From the NCBI GenBank assembly GCA_910576535.1, contig CAJTKK010000005.1:1-64000 (forward strand): a stretch of 64,000 nucleotides of DNA. The letters are read 5' to 3'. Source of the stretch: an uncultured Lachnospiraceae bacterium (GTDB lineage Bacteria; Bacillota; Clostridia; Lachnospirales; Lachnospiraceae). The notes below the pieces were generated by a model. The model was not told the DNA's origin, did not search any database, and saw nothing but the letters and a program-made list of their open reading frames with translations. Made by a program: the position numbers and the translations under genes. The first letter of the stretch is position 1, and every line of letters starts with the position of its first letter. This document shows, one piece after another, positions 42,679 to 52,032 of the stretch.

Positions 42679-43925
42679 TTTATTTTCTCCTTTCCCGCAG
42701 CGCAAATCCCTGCCTGATATCCGGTAGACCATGCAATCTGCAGATTAAAGCCTCCTGTCAATGCATCCGCATCCAAAATTTCCCCGGCAAAATAAAGCCC
42801 TTTTATCAATTTAGACTCCATCGTGGAAGGATTGACTTCCTTTACATGGATCCCTCCCTGCGTAATTACTGCTTCTGCATAATCCCTGGTTCCCGTTACT
42901 GTCATTTCCATATTTTTTATTATATAGGCAAAATGCTGTCTTTCTTCTTTTGTAATTTCATGAACCTTTTTTTCCCCGTCTATGCCGGATAACTCCACCA
43001 TAACCGGAATCAATTTGGACGGAAAAAGTCCGCCTAATGCATTTTTAAATAATTTATTTTTATTTTCTTCAAAGTCCCTTAAAAGCCTTTTATCCAATTG
43101 TTCCATCGTAAGCGCCGGTTTTAAGTCCAGCCTCAGAACCGCTTTTTTTCCCTTGCATTTTTTTCCGTAATAACTGCTCGCGCTTAATATCAGCGGGCCG
43201 CTTACCCCAAAATGGGTAAAAAGCATCTCCCCGAACCCCTCATAAAACGGCTTCTTTCCTTTGATGCCAAGAAAAACTTCCACATTTTTCAGGGAAAGCC
43301 CCTGCAGTTCTTTGCACCATTTTTCTTGAATATTCAAAGGGACTAGCGAAGGGAACGTTTCTTTTACCGTATGCCCATTCTCCGCCGCCATACGGTAACC
43401 ATCCCCGTCCGATCCGGTCGAAGGATAAGAAAGTCCCCCTGTTGCCATAATTACGGCATCCCCGCCGTCTTTCTTCCCGTCTTCTAACTCCACGCCCGTT
43501 ATCATCCCTTCCCGGACTATCAGCTTTTTTACTTCCGTATGCAGCCGGATGTCCACTTTTCTTTTCCGCATCTGCCGCTCCAATGCCGCAATCACGTCCG
43601 AAGAATGGCCGGAAACCGGAAATACCCTGCCGCCCCTTTCTGTTTGCAAAGGGCATCCTGCTTTTTCAAACCATTCCATGACCGCCTGATTGTCAAACCC
43701 ATAAAAAGCGCTATATAAAAACTTGGGATTTGTCACTACATTCTGAAACAGCTCTTCCATATCGCAGGCATTGGTAAGATTACATCTTCCTTTCCCTGTA
43801 ATAAACAGCTTTTTCCCAAGCTTTCCGTTCTTCTCATACAGCGTTACTTTCATGCCTTCTTCCGCAGCCGCTGCAGCCGCCATCATTCCGGCCGCCCCGC
43901 CGCCAATGACAATTACTTTTTTCAT
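42675..43925 (-). CDS. HI0933-family FAD-dependent oxidoreductase
   Basis: A 416-residue flavoprotein with an N-terminal FAD site VIVIGGGAAGMMAAAAAAEE, then the family signature KLFITGKGRCNLTNACD, GGRVFPVSGHSSDVI, VIMATGGLSYPSTGSDGDGY and a C-terminal FAD block YFAGEILDADALTGGFNLQI. Homologues include BaiN-like proteins of bile-acid-transforming Clostridia; the substrate of this member is unknown. It is translationally coupled to cmk by a 4-bp overlap. Confidence 0.9.
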   Translation of the reverse strand: MKKVIVIGGGAAGMMAAAAAAEEGMKVTLYEKNGKLGKKLFITGKGRCNLTNACDMEELFQNVVTNPKFLYSAFYGFDNQAVMEWFEKAGCPLQTERGGRVFPVSGHSSDVIAALERQMRKRKVDIRLHTEVKKLIVREGMITGVELEDGKKDGGDAVIMATGGLSYPSTGSDGDGYRMAAENGHTVKETFPSLVPLNIQEKWCKELQGLSLKNVEVFLGIKGKKPFYEGFGEMLFTHFGVSGPLILSASSYYGKKCKGKKAVLRLDLKPALTMEQLDKRLLRDFEENKNKLFKNALGGLFPSKLIPVMVELSGIDGEKKVHEITKEERQHFAYIIKNMEMTVTGTRDYAEAVITQGGIHVKEVNPSTMESKLIKGLYFAGEILDADALTGGFNLQIAWSTGYQAGICAAGKEKIK

Positions 43926-43940
43926 CCTCCGCTTCCTCTC

Positions 43941-44882
43941 TTACTGCTGTTCTTTCATTAAAGGATAATTCAGCATCGGTTCTTCATCAATAAAGTTAAT
44001 CTCATCGTTCAGATAAACCTGATAATTATTCCATGCCTGCTCCAGTTCTTCCAGATTGTGTTTCACATCCTCCGGTCTCTTTAAGCACAATGCCACTACC
44101 AATGCATTAATCAGACTCAAAGGCGCCACCAGCGAATCCACAATAGACACCATATCGCTTCTGGCCAACAGGTTACAGGAAGAATACAAATTCATGGGAG
44201 AGTGCACGCTGTCCGTAATGGCAATCACTTTTGCATTCCTGTCATTGGCAAATTCCATCGCTTTTAATGTGCGCATGGAATACCTGGGAAAACTAATTCC
44301 AATGACCGCATCCTTTTCCCCAATCCGTATCATCTGCTCAAACATCTCGCTAACGCTTGTCGTCCTTAGCAATACGACATTCCCTCTTATCATATTCAAA
44401 TAGAAACAAAGAAAGTCGGCCAAAGGCTCACAACTGCGGATGCCCACAATATATAAGGTCTGGGCTTCTAAAATGATATCCACTGCCATTTCAAAAGAAA
44501 CGCCGTCCAAATTTTCTATTGTATCCTGCAGCTTTTCAATATCCGCTTTTAAAACGGAAGTCAATATTTCCGACTGTGTGCTTTTGCCGTATTTCACCCC
44601 GATTTTCTGAACGGAATTCAATTTATCTTTGACCCATTCCTCCAATGCTTTCTGAAAATCAGGATAGCCGTCATAGCCAAGGCCGGCAGCAAACCTTACC
44701 ACTGTAGATTCGCTTGTGCCAACAGTTTCCCCAAGCTTTGCCGCTGTCATAAACACTGCCTGTTCATAATGATCCGTAATATAAGCGGCAATTGCTTTAT
44801 GGCTTTTGCTCATTTTGGGATATTTTTCGTTTATTTTGGAAATGACATCCCCTTTTGTCTCATTCTTTCTTTCCATCTCCAT
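43941..44882 (-). CDS. MurR/RpiR family transcriptional regulator
   Basis: An N-terminal HTH_6 domain (ISKINEKYPKMSKSHKAIAA, LGETVGTSESTVVRFAAGLG, YDGYPDFQKALEEW) is followed by a C-terminal SIS sugar-isomerase domain (LYIVGIRSCEPLADFLCFYL, DAVIGISFPRYSMRTLKAME). Such regulators usually bind sugar phosphates. The frame opens at 44951, but an AAGGA and family alignment favour ATG 44882 or 44876. It lies 15 bp upstream of the flavoprotein gene, so it may head the operon with that gene, cmk, ispH and S1. Confidence 0.9.
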   Translation of the reverse strand: MEMERKNETKGDVISKINEKYPKMSKSHKAIAAYITDHYEQAVFMTAAKLGETVGTSESTVVRFAAGLGYDGYPDFQKALEEWVKDKLNSVQKIGVKYGKSTQSEILTSVLKADIEKLQDTIENLDGVSFEMAVDIILEAQTLYIVGIRSCEPLADFLCFYLNMIRGNVVLLRTTSVSEMFEQMIRIGEKDAVIGISFPRYSMRTLKAMEFANDRNAKVIAITDSVHSPMNLYSSCNLLARSDMVSIVDSLVAPLSLINALVVALCLKRPEDVKHNLEELEQAWNNYQVYLNDEINFIDEEPMLNYPLMKEQQ

Positions 44883-45027
44883 CCTATGTATATCCTTCAC
44901 TCTCTTTTGGGCGTGCCGCCTACTGCAGCATAAATCCGTCTTCCTTTGCACATTTTCTTTCCAGTATATATGGTTTTGGGAAAAATGGCAATGTTTTTGT
45001 TAGGGGATGAATGGCGGGGATATGGCA

Positions 45028-45060
45028 AAAAAAAGAGGACCGCCCAAAGCAATCCTCTTT
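45028..45060 (-). terminator. Terminator of the sodium-pump decarboxylase operon
   Basis: An 8-bp stem AAAGAGGA/TCCTCTTT (45032-45039 with 45053-45060) is followed by Ts on the minus strand, 10 bp past the gene stop. Confidence 0.85.
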
Positions 45061-45070
45061 CTCATCCGTT

Positions 45071-46498
45071 TTATACAGGATAAGCCCCATTCTTCGTATC
45101 TGCCTGAGTCATATCCACTTTTTCCTGCTGTGCCTGACGATATTTGAAGAAGTCGGTAGCAACCTGAGGGAAAAGCGCATAGGAGAGTACGTCTTCATCC
45201 TGCTGCTTCCATTCCTTCATTTCCGCTTCCAATTTGTCAAGCTCGTTTTCGATTAAGTCCGCCGGACGGCAGGTAATCCTCTCTTCGCCCGGAATAACTT
45301 TATCAATAATTTCCTGATTCATCGGTTTAATGGTCTGGCCATATTCACCGCGCAAAACTGCTTTTGTTTCTTTTGTCGCCATCTTGTAACGCTCACCCAG
45401 AAGCACATTGAATACTGCCTGCGTACCAACAATCTGGGAAGAAGGAGTAACAAGCGGCGGCTCGCCTAAATCTTTACGTACTGCAGGGATTTCCCTCAAT
45501 ACATCGTAATATCTGTCTTCTGCATTCTGCTCTTTCAACTGGCTTACCATATTGGAAAGCATACCGCCCGGTACCTGATACAACAATGTCTTAATATCAA
45601 CGCCCATAACCTTCGGGTTCATCAGCCCGCTTGCAAGACATTCATCCCTGTAAGGCCTGAAGTAATCAGCGATTTCTGCCAGGATGCTCTGGTCATAACC
45701 GGTATCGTAAGGGGTTCCTTTAAAGGTTTCCACCATAACTTCCGTTGCCGGCTGGGAAGTACCCAGTGCAAAAGGAGAAATTGCACAGTCGATAACATCC
45801 ACGCCCGCTTCTACTGCCTTTAAGTATGTCATGCTGGCTACACCGGAAGTATAATGTGTATGAAGCTGAATCGGAAGTTTGGTTGCGCTCTTCATTGCGG
45901 AAATCATTTTTGTCGCTTTGTAAGGAACAAGAAGACCTGCCATATCCTTGATACAGATGGAATCCGCTCCCATCGCTTCAATCTTTCTTGCCATATCTAC
46001 CCAATATTCCAAAGTATAAGCGTCACCTAATGTATAGGACAATGCAACCTGTGCATGGCCTCTGCCTTCCCTTTGTTTCACTGCATTCGTAGCGTTTACT
46101 GCTTCCTGCAGGTTCCTAAGGTCATTAAGGCAGTCGAAAATCCTGATAATATCAATACCGTTGGCAATGGATTTTTCAACGAAATAATCCACCACATCAT
46201 CTGCATAAGGACGGTATCCTAAAATATTCTGCCCTCTGAAAAGCATCTGCAATTTCGTATTTTTAAATCCGTCCCTTAACTTCCTCAACCTCTCCCAAGG
46301 ATCTTCTTTCAGGAAACGAAGGGAAGCGTCAAAGGTAGCGCCGCCCCAGCACTCTACTGCATGGTAACCAACTTTATCCATCTTCTCAATGATTGGAAGC
46401 ATTTTTTCCGTAGGCATTCTCGTTGCAATCAATGACTGATGCGCGTCGCGGAGAACGGTTTCCATAATTCCAATCGGTTTTTTCACCTGTTCTGACAT
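45071..46498 (-). CDS. Oxaloacetate decarboxylase alpha subunit-like carboxyltransferase (5S type)
   Basis: A biotin-dependent carboxyltransferase domain of the OadA/PycB/transcarboxylase 5S family: removes the carboxyl from oxaloacetate onto carrier biotin (or the reverse). It is 475 residues with the TIM-barrel metal ligands D18 (ETVLRDAHQSLIATRM) and H213/H215 (QLHTHYTSG), and carbamylated-type Lys184 in CIKDMAGLL. The usual C-terminal biotinyl domain of OadA is absent; the carrier is a separate gene here. It is last in the operon. Confidence 0.9.
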   Translation of the reverse strand: MSEQVKKPIGIMETVLRDAHQSLIATRMPTEKMLPIIEKMDKVGYHAVECWGGATFDASLRFLKEDPWERLRKLRDGFKNTKLQMLFRGQNILGYRPYADDVVDYFVEKSIANGIDIIRIFDCLNDLRNLQEAVNATNAVKQREGRGHAQVALSYTLGDAYTLEYWVDMARKIEAMGADSICIKDMAGLLVPYKATKMISAMKSATKLPIQLHTHYTSGVASMTYLKAVEAGVDVIDCAISPFALGTSQPATEVMVETFKGTPYDTGYDQSILAEIADYFRPYRDECLASGLMNPKVMGVDIKTLLYQVPGGMLSNMVSQLKEQNAEDRYYDVLREIPAVRKDLGEPPLVTPSSQIVGTQAVFNVLLGERYKMATKETKAVLRGEYGQTIKPMNQEIIDKVIPGEERITCRPADLIENELDKLEAEMKEWKQQDEDVLSYALFPQVATDFFKYRQAQQEKVDMTQADTKNGAYPV

Positions 46499-46553
46499 TT
46501 TTTATTCCTCCTATTAAATTTCAATTGCAAAACCACAACTGGCTCATATGCCA

Positions 46554-47711
46554 TTAAAATACTCCAAATACTGCCATGAAGGTACCAGCCGCTACCGCTG
46601 TACCGATAACTCCGGCTACGTTAGGCCCCATTGCATGCATAAGCAGGAAGTTCGTCGGGTCTGCTTCCGCACCGACTTTCTGGGAAACCCTGGCTGCCAT
46701 AGGCACCGCGGAAACGCCTGCGGAACCAATCAGCGGATTTACTTTTCCATGCGTGATTATGCACATTAACTTCCCGAACAATACGCCGGCTGCCGTACCG
46801 AATGCAAATGCAATCAAACCGAGTACCACAATTTTAATCGTTGCCCAGTTTAAGAATGCTTCCGCGCTGGTAGTCGCCCCTACGGATGTACCCAGCAGGA
46901 TAACTACGATATACATCAATGCATTGGATGCCGTATCTGTCAACTGCCTTACAACCCCTGACTCCCTGAACAGGTTACCGAGCATCAGCATACCAACAAG
47001 GGGAGCTGTTGTCGGAAGAATCAGACATACAACGATAGTAACGATAATGGGGAACAAAATCTTTTCCAATTTTGAAACCGGACGCAACTGCGCCATTTTG
47101 ATTTTTCTTTCTTTTTCCGTTGTTAAAAGCTTCATAATCGGCGGCTGGATAATCGGCACCAGCGACATGTAGGAATAAGCCGCTACTGCGATAGGGCCAA
47201 GCAGAGCCGTCTGTCCTAATTTTCCTGCGAGGAAAATGGAAGTAGGGCCGTCTGCACCACCGATAATGGAAATTGCCGCTGCTGCCTTGTCATTGAACCC
47301 AAGCCCGATTGCGCCGAAGTATGCGGCGAAAATACCAAACTGTGCGGCAGCGCCTAACAAAAAGCTCTTAGGGTTGGCAATCAAGGGACCAAAGTCCGTC
47401 ATTGCACCTACGCCCATGAAAATCAGGGAAGGCAGGATTGCCCATTCATCTAAGAGATAGAAATAATAAAGCAGACCGCCTGTTCCGTTTGCCGCATCTT
47501 CAATGCTTAACATAATATCCGGATAAATATTTACAAGCAGCATACCAAATGCTATCGGCGTTAACAGCAAAGGTTCAAAACCTTTTGCGATAGCAAGATA
47601 AAGAAATACACAAGCTACTACAATCATCAGGTAATTTCCCCAGGTAAGGTTGAAAAAAGCCGTCTGATGTATTAGGTTGTCTAATGTATTCGTTATATAA
47701 CTGAAATCCAT
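46554..47711 (-). CDS. Sodium-translocating decarboxylase beta subunit
   Basis: A membrane subunit that decarboxylates carboxybiotin and exports Na+. It is 385 residues with about nine to eleven hydrophobic segments. Family blocks are LPSLIFMGVGAMTDFGPLIA, ISIIGGADGPTSIFL, SYMSLVPIIQPPIMK and VNPLIGSAGVSAVPMAARV, and the Asp and Ser residues used for Na+ coupling lie in these. It is placed between the biotin carrier and the alpha subunit, as in oad and mmd operons. Confidence 0.95.
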   Translation of the reverse strand: MDFSYITNTLDNLIHQTAFFNLTWGNYLMIVVACVFLYLAIAKGFEPLLLTPIAFGMLLVNIYPDIMLSIEDAANGTGGLLYYFYLLDEWAILPSLIFMGVGAMTDFGPLIANPKSFLLGAAAQFGIFAAYFGAIGLGFNDKAAAAISIIGGADGPTSIFLAGKLGQTALLGPIAVAAYSYMSLVPIIQPPIMKLLTTEKERKIKMAQLRPVSKLEKILFPIIVTIVVCLILPTTAPLVGMLMLGNLFRESGVVRQLTDTASNALMYIVVILLGTSVGATTSAEAFLNWATIKIVVLGLIAFAFGTAAGVLFGKLMCIITHGKVNPLIGSAGVSAVPMAARVSQKVGAEADPTNFLLMHAMGPNVAGVIGTAVAAGTFMAVFGVF

Positions 47712-47763
47712 TATTTTAACCTCCTGTTTTGATTCACAGCAACAGATGCCATGCTTCTTATGA

Positions 47764-48138
47764 TTAATTTAAAGTTGCCAGCAATGCACCTGCTTCTACA
47801 GGATCGCCAACCGATACATCCACGCTGGCTACCGTACCGTCCTGAGGAGCGACAACCGGGATTTCCATCTTCATAGCTTCCAGTACGACTACCGTGTCAC
47901 CTGCTTTTACCGCCTGTCCTACCTTCACTTCCACTGCAAATACCTTTCCTGCCGCACCGGCTTCCACTTTAACGCTTCCTGCCGCACCGCTTGCTGCCGG
48001 TTTTGCTGCTGCCTTGGGAGCCGCTTTCGGAGCTGCCTTAGGCGCTGCCGGAGCTGCTGCGGGAACCCCTGAAGATGCCCCTTCTTCTACTACTACATCA
48101 TATACGTTGCCATTTACGGTAATGGTATAATTTTTCAT
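47764..48138 (-). CDS. Biotin carboxyl carrier protein
   Basis: 124 residues with a short N-terminal strand region (MKNYTITVNGNVYDVVVEEG), an Ala/Pro/Lys linker (residues 25-50) and a C-terminal biotinyl domain with Lys90 in LEAMKMEIPVV. The mobile linker lets biotin reach the carboxyltransferases and the membrane pump. It corresponds to 1.3S/MmdC/GcdC carriers. Confidence 0.95.
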   Translation of the reverse strand: MKNYTITVNGNVYDVVVEEGASSGVPAAAPAAPKAAPKAAPKAAAKPAASGAAGSVKVEAGAAGKVFAVEVKVGQAVKAGDTVVVLEAMKMEIPVVAPQDGTVASVDVSVGDPVEAGALLATLN

Positions 48139-48201
48139 TCTTCTATTCCTCCTAAATTATAAATTCCATCCACATACAGTTAACACTCTGCATGCAATCG
48201 C

Positions 48202-48936
48202 TTAAAATGTTCTTCTTTTTCTGATTGACCTGACAACAAAACCGTCAGTGGAAGCTGCCCCTTGGCTCGCTGCAATGGCAGCCGCAATAACAGCCACCAA
48301 TTCCAAATCATCGGCTTCCTCTTCTTCCACTGCTGCAACCGCTACCGGAGCCGGAGCTGCAACAGGCTGTTGAGGCTGCTGGGGTTTCTTTGTAAACGAT
48401 GCCTGAATCTTAGGGATAAAGGTAAAGCATGAAATTATCAGGCTGATTAAGATAAGCACCACGAATACGGTTCCCATACCAAGCAGCGTATTCATTGCCG
48501 CCTTTGCCATCAATTCCCCAAAAGAATAAACGACGTTTGTAGCCATACTGGTCAGCATCATTTCATCATCAAAAATGATTTCGATATTTGCATCATGGAC
48601 CGTACCTTTTATTTTCAGATTGACAATAAACCCATCGTCATTGATCTGCGCGTTCTCTTCCGATATCTCCACAAACTCGCCGATATCTTCCTGCGCGCTG
48701 TCCCAACTGCTGAATGCAGATGCAGATACGGCATCCGCCTTGGCAATCTGGGCTTTTTCATTTTCATAATTGCCGGAACAGATTTCCTGGAGATTCTGGA
48801 AAATCTGCTCCCCATAATAGATTGCCTCTTCCTCGGTCATATCCGTCCATGCAGGCTCTTCTTCCTGCTTGCTCCCGCATGCGCTCACTCCAAGGATACA
48901 GGTAATCATACCTAATACTAATAACCATCTTTTCAT
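48202..48936 (-). CDS. OadG-family gamma subunit with an N-terminal lipoprotein domain
   Basis: 244 residues, about three times the length of a plain OadG. N-terminus: lipoprotein signal with lipobox GVSAC (Cys20), then an extracellular domain (residues about 25-140) of unknown role. A membrane helix (MGTVFVVLILISLIISCF) and the OadG-like cytoplasmic tail follow, with PQQPQQPVAAPAPVAV and an acidic EEEEADDLELVAVIAAAIAA segment. The gamma subunit usually anchors the alpha subunit to the beta subunit. This longer form may be common in Lachnospiraceae, which is inference. Confidence 0.85.
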   Translation of the reverse strand: MKRWLLVLGMITCILGVSACGSKQEEEPAWTDMTEEEAIYYGEQIFQNLQEICSGNYENEKAQIAKADAVSASAFSSWDSAQEDIGEFVEISEENAQINDDGFIVNLKIKGTVHDANIEIIFDDEMMLTSMATNVVYSFGELMAKAAMNTLLGMGTVFVVLILISLIISCFTFIPKIQASFTKKPQQPQQPVAAPAPVAVAAVEEEEADDLELVAVIAAAIAASQGAASTDGFVVRSIRKRRTF

Positions 48937-48954
48937 AATGAAGCAGCATCCTTT

Positions 48955-50385
48955 CTAGACTGTGCCGTGTTTTTTCGCCGGGCGGTCTTCATGTTTTGTA
49001 TACAACATTTCAAATGCGCCGATTACATATTTCCTCGTATCCTCCGGCGCTACAATCTGATCCACATACCCTCTCCTCGCCGCACTCTTCGCGCTTGTCT
49101 GAAGAAGTGCATATTCCTTTGCACAAGCATCAATGGCATCGGAGCCTTGTCCATCGCAGATAATCTTTGCAGCCAGCTTTGCGTCCATTGTCCCGATTTC
49201 AGCATCCGGCCATGCCATCGTAATATCTGCGCCGATTGCCTTGGAGTTCATCGCAACATAAGCGCTGCCGTAGGCTTTCTGCGTAATTACATTTACTTTC
49301 GGCACCGTTGCATTTGCAAAAGCATATGTAAGGCGCGCTACTGCCTTAGCCATCTTCTTCTCGGAACATTTGGAAGATGCAAACCCTTTTACATTGGTAA
49401 GGGATAATACCGGAATATCAAACGCATCGCAGAATGCAATAAAATCTGCTGCTTTCTCGCATCCTCTTGCCGACAATACCATATCGAATTTCTCCGCAAC
49501 CTTGCCTTCTTCACCATAAACTTCACTGCGGTTTGCAACAGCGCCTACGGTAGCGCCGTTCAGTTTGATGAATCCGGTTACCATATCTTTGGCATAATTC
49601 CTCTTTGTTTCAAAGAATATGCCATTATCGGAAAGCTGGGAAAGCGCAATGGAAGTATCCCCTGCACAATTTTCCAATCCTTCACATACTCTATTCAAAT
49701 CATCGGCACATTCCGTAAATGACATATTGTCTTCGTTGTTGGCAGGAAGCATGGAAACCAGTTCCCGAATCTGCGCCAAGATGTCAGCTTCCCCTGCCAC
49801 TACATCTACAATGCCTGCCTCTTCGCTCTGGAATGCCGCACTGGAAGTATCGCATCTGGAAATCTCATTGCCGTCGATGGCATTGGGGGAATTAACAAAA
49901 AGCTTCGCTTTCTTTTCTTCCATAAAAGTAAAATCCGTCAATGTAGGAACTACTGCAAGACCGCCGCCACAGGTTCCAAAAATCGCCGTTATCTGCGGGA
50001 TTACGCCTGACGCATTCACCTGTTTCATATAAATCTCACCAAAACCGTTCAATGCATCCGCAGCTTCCTGCAGCCTGAACCCGGCAGAATCGATTAAACC
50101 GATAACGGGTGCGCCCGTCTTCATTGCCAGATCATAGAGGTTCGCAATTTTTTTCGCATGCATCTCACCAATGGTTCCGTTTAATACGGAAGCGTCCTGG
50201 CTGTAAACATACACAAGATTGCCGTCGATAACTCCATAACCGGTAATGACACCGTCAGAAGGAGTTTCTGTCTGTTTCAGGTTGAAGTCAGTTGCCCTTG
50301 CCGTAACAAGCGCCCCTATTTCAACGAAACTGTTTTCGTCGAGTAAAGTATTGATTCTTTGACTCGCTTGTGAAGTAGTACTCAT
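48955..50385 (-). CDS. Carboxyltransferase of MmdA/PccB/12S type
   Basis: A crotonase-fold carboxyltransferase acting on an acyl-CoA, 476 residues, shorter than the usual 510 or so of MmdA. Blocks include SDGVITGYGVIDGNLVYVY, TGAPVIGLIDSAGFRLQEAA, AIFGTCGGGLAVVPTLTDF, and in the C-terminal half NVKGFASSKCSEKKMAKAVA, KAYGSAYVAMNSKAIGADIT and AWPDAEIGTMDA. It is first gene of the operon, with GGAGGG 8 nt upstream of the ATG. The acyl-CoA (methylmalonyl, malonyl, glutaconyl or another) is not resolved by sequence reading. Confidence 0.85.
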   Translation of the reverse strand: MSTTSQASQRINTLLDENSFVEIGALVTARATDFNLKQTETPSDGVITGYGVIDGNLVYVYSQDASVLNGTIGEMHAKKIANLYDLAMKTGAPVIGLIDSAGFRLQEAADALNGFGEIYMKQVNASGVIPQITAIFGTCGGGLAVVPTLTDFTFMEEKKAKLFVNSPNAIDGNEISRCDTSSAAFQSEEAGIVDVVAGEADILAQIRELVSMLPANNEDNMSFTECADDLNRVCEGLENCAGDTSIALSQLSDNGIFFETKRNYAKDMVTGFIKLNGATVGAVANRSEVYGEEGKVAEKFDMVLSARGCEKAADFIAFCDAFDIPVLSLTNVKGFASSKCSEKKMAKAVARLTYAFANATVPKVNVITQKAYGSAYVAMNSKAIGADITMAWPDAEIGTMDAKLAAKIICDGQGSDAIDACAKEYALLQTSAKSAARRGYVDQIVAPEDTRKYVIGAFEMLYTKHEDRPAKKHGTV

Positions 50386-50521
50386 TTTTTCAGCCCTCCA
50401 TTTTATATTAAAAAAATAAAAACTATTTAACGGGGAACAAACTTCCCCATGATTACACTGTAGTAGTATAACACAAAAGTGAAAAATAGCATAGAATTAT
50501 TTTCATTTTTTAACATGTTTT
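50386..50521 (-). promoter_or_regulatory. Promoter and leader region of the biotin-dependent operon
   Basis: On the minus strand an extended -10 (TGT-TATACT, -10 at 50465-50470) lacks a good -35. It is followed by a leader with a 6-bp hairpin GGGGAA/TTCCCC (50432-50448) and a T-rich run. The hairpin is too far from the T run to be a classical terminator. Confidence 0.4.
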
Positions 50522-51925
50522 TTACAGTGCATAAAGCTTCCATATATATCTTACAATCCAAGGAAAATTCATCTGTTCTACATCCCCGTCCACCACAATG
50601 GGATATTCTTTTAAAAGTTCCCCTTCCAGATAATATTTTACGCTGCCTGCTATGCTCCCGCCTTTTACCGGAGCCGTTAAAGCATCCGGAAGCCGGACTT
50701 CCTTTTCCGCCTTTTCCCCGTCTTTGAGCAGGATATTCAATTCCTCTTCTTTCACAGAAACCCCCACATATGCCCCGCCGTAAGGTTTCCCGTTTTCCGG
50801 TACCCCGCCCTCCACCAGCAGCGGTTCCAATTTTACAGGTTCATAAACATTCCGGTATTCATAATTTTCCAGCCCGTATCCCATTAATTTTTTAGTATCG
50901 CTCCATTTATAATTTTTATTGTTGGGCCACCCGCAGGCCAGAAGCGCTACCACGAAGGTCTTCCCTTCCCTGCGCAGCGCCCCTACATAGCAGTATCCTG
51001 CATTGTTCGTAAATCCGGTCTTCCCCGACAAAGCCCCGTCCATCATGGCAAGAAAAGCATTGTGGTTATTGCATGAATAACTGCCTTTTCCTTCCCCGTC
51101 CGTAAAAAAGTGGTTTGCCGTTCTTGTGATTTCCAAAAACTCCTCTTTCTTTTCCGATTCTTCTATGCAATATTTCATTATCCGCGCCAAATCCCTCGCC
51201 GTTGTGGAATGCACCTTTGTATCCCCACCACTGTCTGTAACGGAAGCATCCAGTCCATTAGGCGTAATAAAAAAGGTGTCAAAGCAGCCGATGTCTTTTG
51301 CCTTTTGGTTCATCATCGCCGCAAACCCTTCCACGCTTCCCCCCAGATGCTCTGCAATTGCTACCGCTGCATCATTATGGGATTCCAACATCAGGGAATA
51401 CAGCAAGTCTTTCATCCGGAATTTCTGCCCTTCATACATTCCAAGATGCACTTTAGGCTGTCTTGCCGCATAGGAGGAAACAGTAACCATATCTTCCATA
51501 TTCCCGTTCTCCAATGCTAAAATACAAGTCATGATTTTTGTCGTGCTTGCCATAGGCATCGGCTCCTGCTCATTCTTCCCAAATAAAACACGCCCGGAAT
51601 CCGCATCCATAAGGACTGCCGAACGGGCGTAAAGCTGTATGTTTGTACTATTTTCATCTTTTCCTTTTTCCTGCTTTGCCAAAAAGCTTTCCGTCAAAGG
51701 CAATTCTTTGTCCGCAAAGATTTCCTCCATAAACACAGTTTTTTGCACTGATGATTCATAAGCTTGCGCTGATGATTCATAAGCTTGCGCTGATGATTCA
51801 TAAGCTTGCGCTGATGATTCATAAGCTTGCGCTAATGATGCAAAATTCTGTCCCGCTGCCGCAAGTATGACGCAGGCAGTCAACGCAATGATTTTTTTCT
51901 TATCCTTTTTTTTCCTTTTTTCCAT
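50522..51925 (-). CDS. D-alanyl-D-alanine carboxypeptidase (PBP5/DacA type)
   Basis: Trims the terminal D-Ala of peptidoglycan pentapeptides outside the membrane. From ATG 51925 it has a signal peptide (KRKKKDKKK then IIALTACVILAAAG), followed by four copies of AQAYESS. The serine-peptidase motifs are SxxK S127-K130 (ASTTKIM), SxN S182-N184 (SHN) and KTG 302-304. A C-terminal PBP5-like beta domain ends in a hydrophobic/aromatic segment. The frame opens upstream at 52003 with TTG; no strong ribosome-binding site marks either start. The signal peptide supports 51925. Confidence 0.9.
   Translation of the reverse strand: MEKRKKKDKKKIIALTACVILAAAGQNFASLAQAYESSAQAYESSAQAYESSAQAYESSVQKTVFMEEIFADKELPLTESFLAKQEKGKDENSTNIQLYARSAVLMDADSGRVLFGKNEQEPMPMASTTKIMTCILALENGNMEDMVTVSSYAARQPKVHLGMYEGQKFRMKDLLYSLMLESHNDAAVAIAEHLGGSVEGFAAMMNQKAKDIGCFDTFFITPNGLDASVTDSGGDTKVHSTTARDLARIMKYCIEESEKKEEFLEITRTANHFFTDGEGKGSYSCNNHNAFLAMMDGALSGKTGFTNNAGYCYVGALRREGKTFVVALLACGWPNNKNYKWSDTKKLMGYGLENYEYRNVYEPVKLEPLLVEGGVPENGKPYGGAYVGVSVKEEELNILLKDGEKAEKEVRLPDALTAPVKGGSIAGSVKYYLEGELLKEYPIVVDGDVEQMNFPWIVRYIWKLYAL
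51750..51833. repeat. Four perfect 21-bp tandem repeats inside the carboxypeptidase gene
   Basis: The unit beginning GATGATTCATAAGCTTGCGC is repeated four times without change, encoding AQAYESS in frame. A degenerate fifth copy (GCTAATGATGC) adjoins. Perfect identity suggests recent slippage expansion. The repeats lie at the end of the signal peptide and start of the mature protein. Confidence 0.9.
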
Positions 51926-52032
51926 TCTGCAACCCGGTTCTTCTTTATCATCTAAAGTATATGCTTCCATCCCGGAAAATAGTAGCGCCATTATGTCTGG
52001 CAAAGAACATACATAAAATGTTTTTCTATCCC

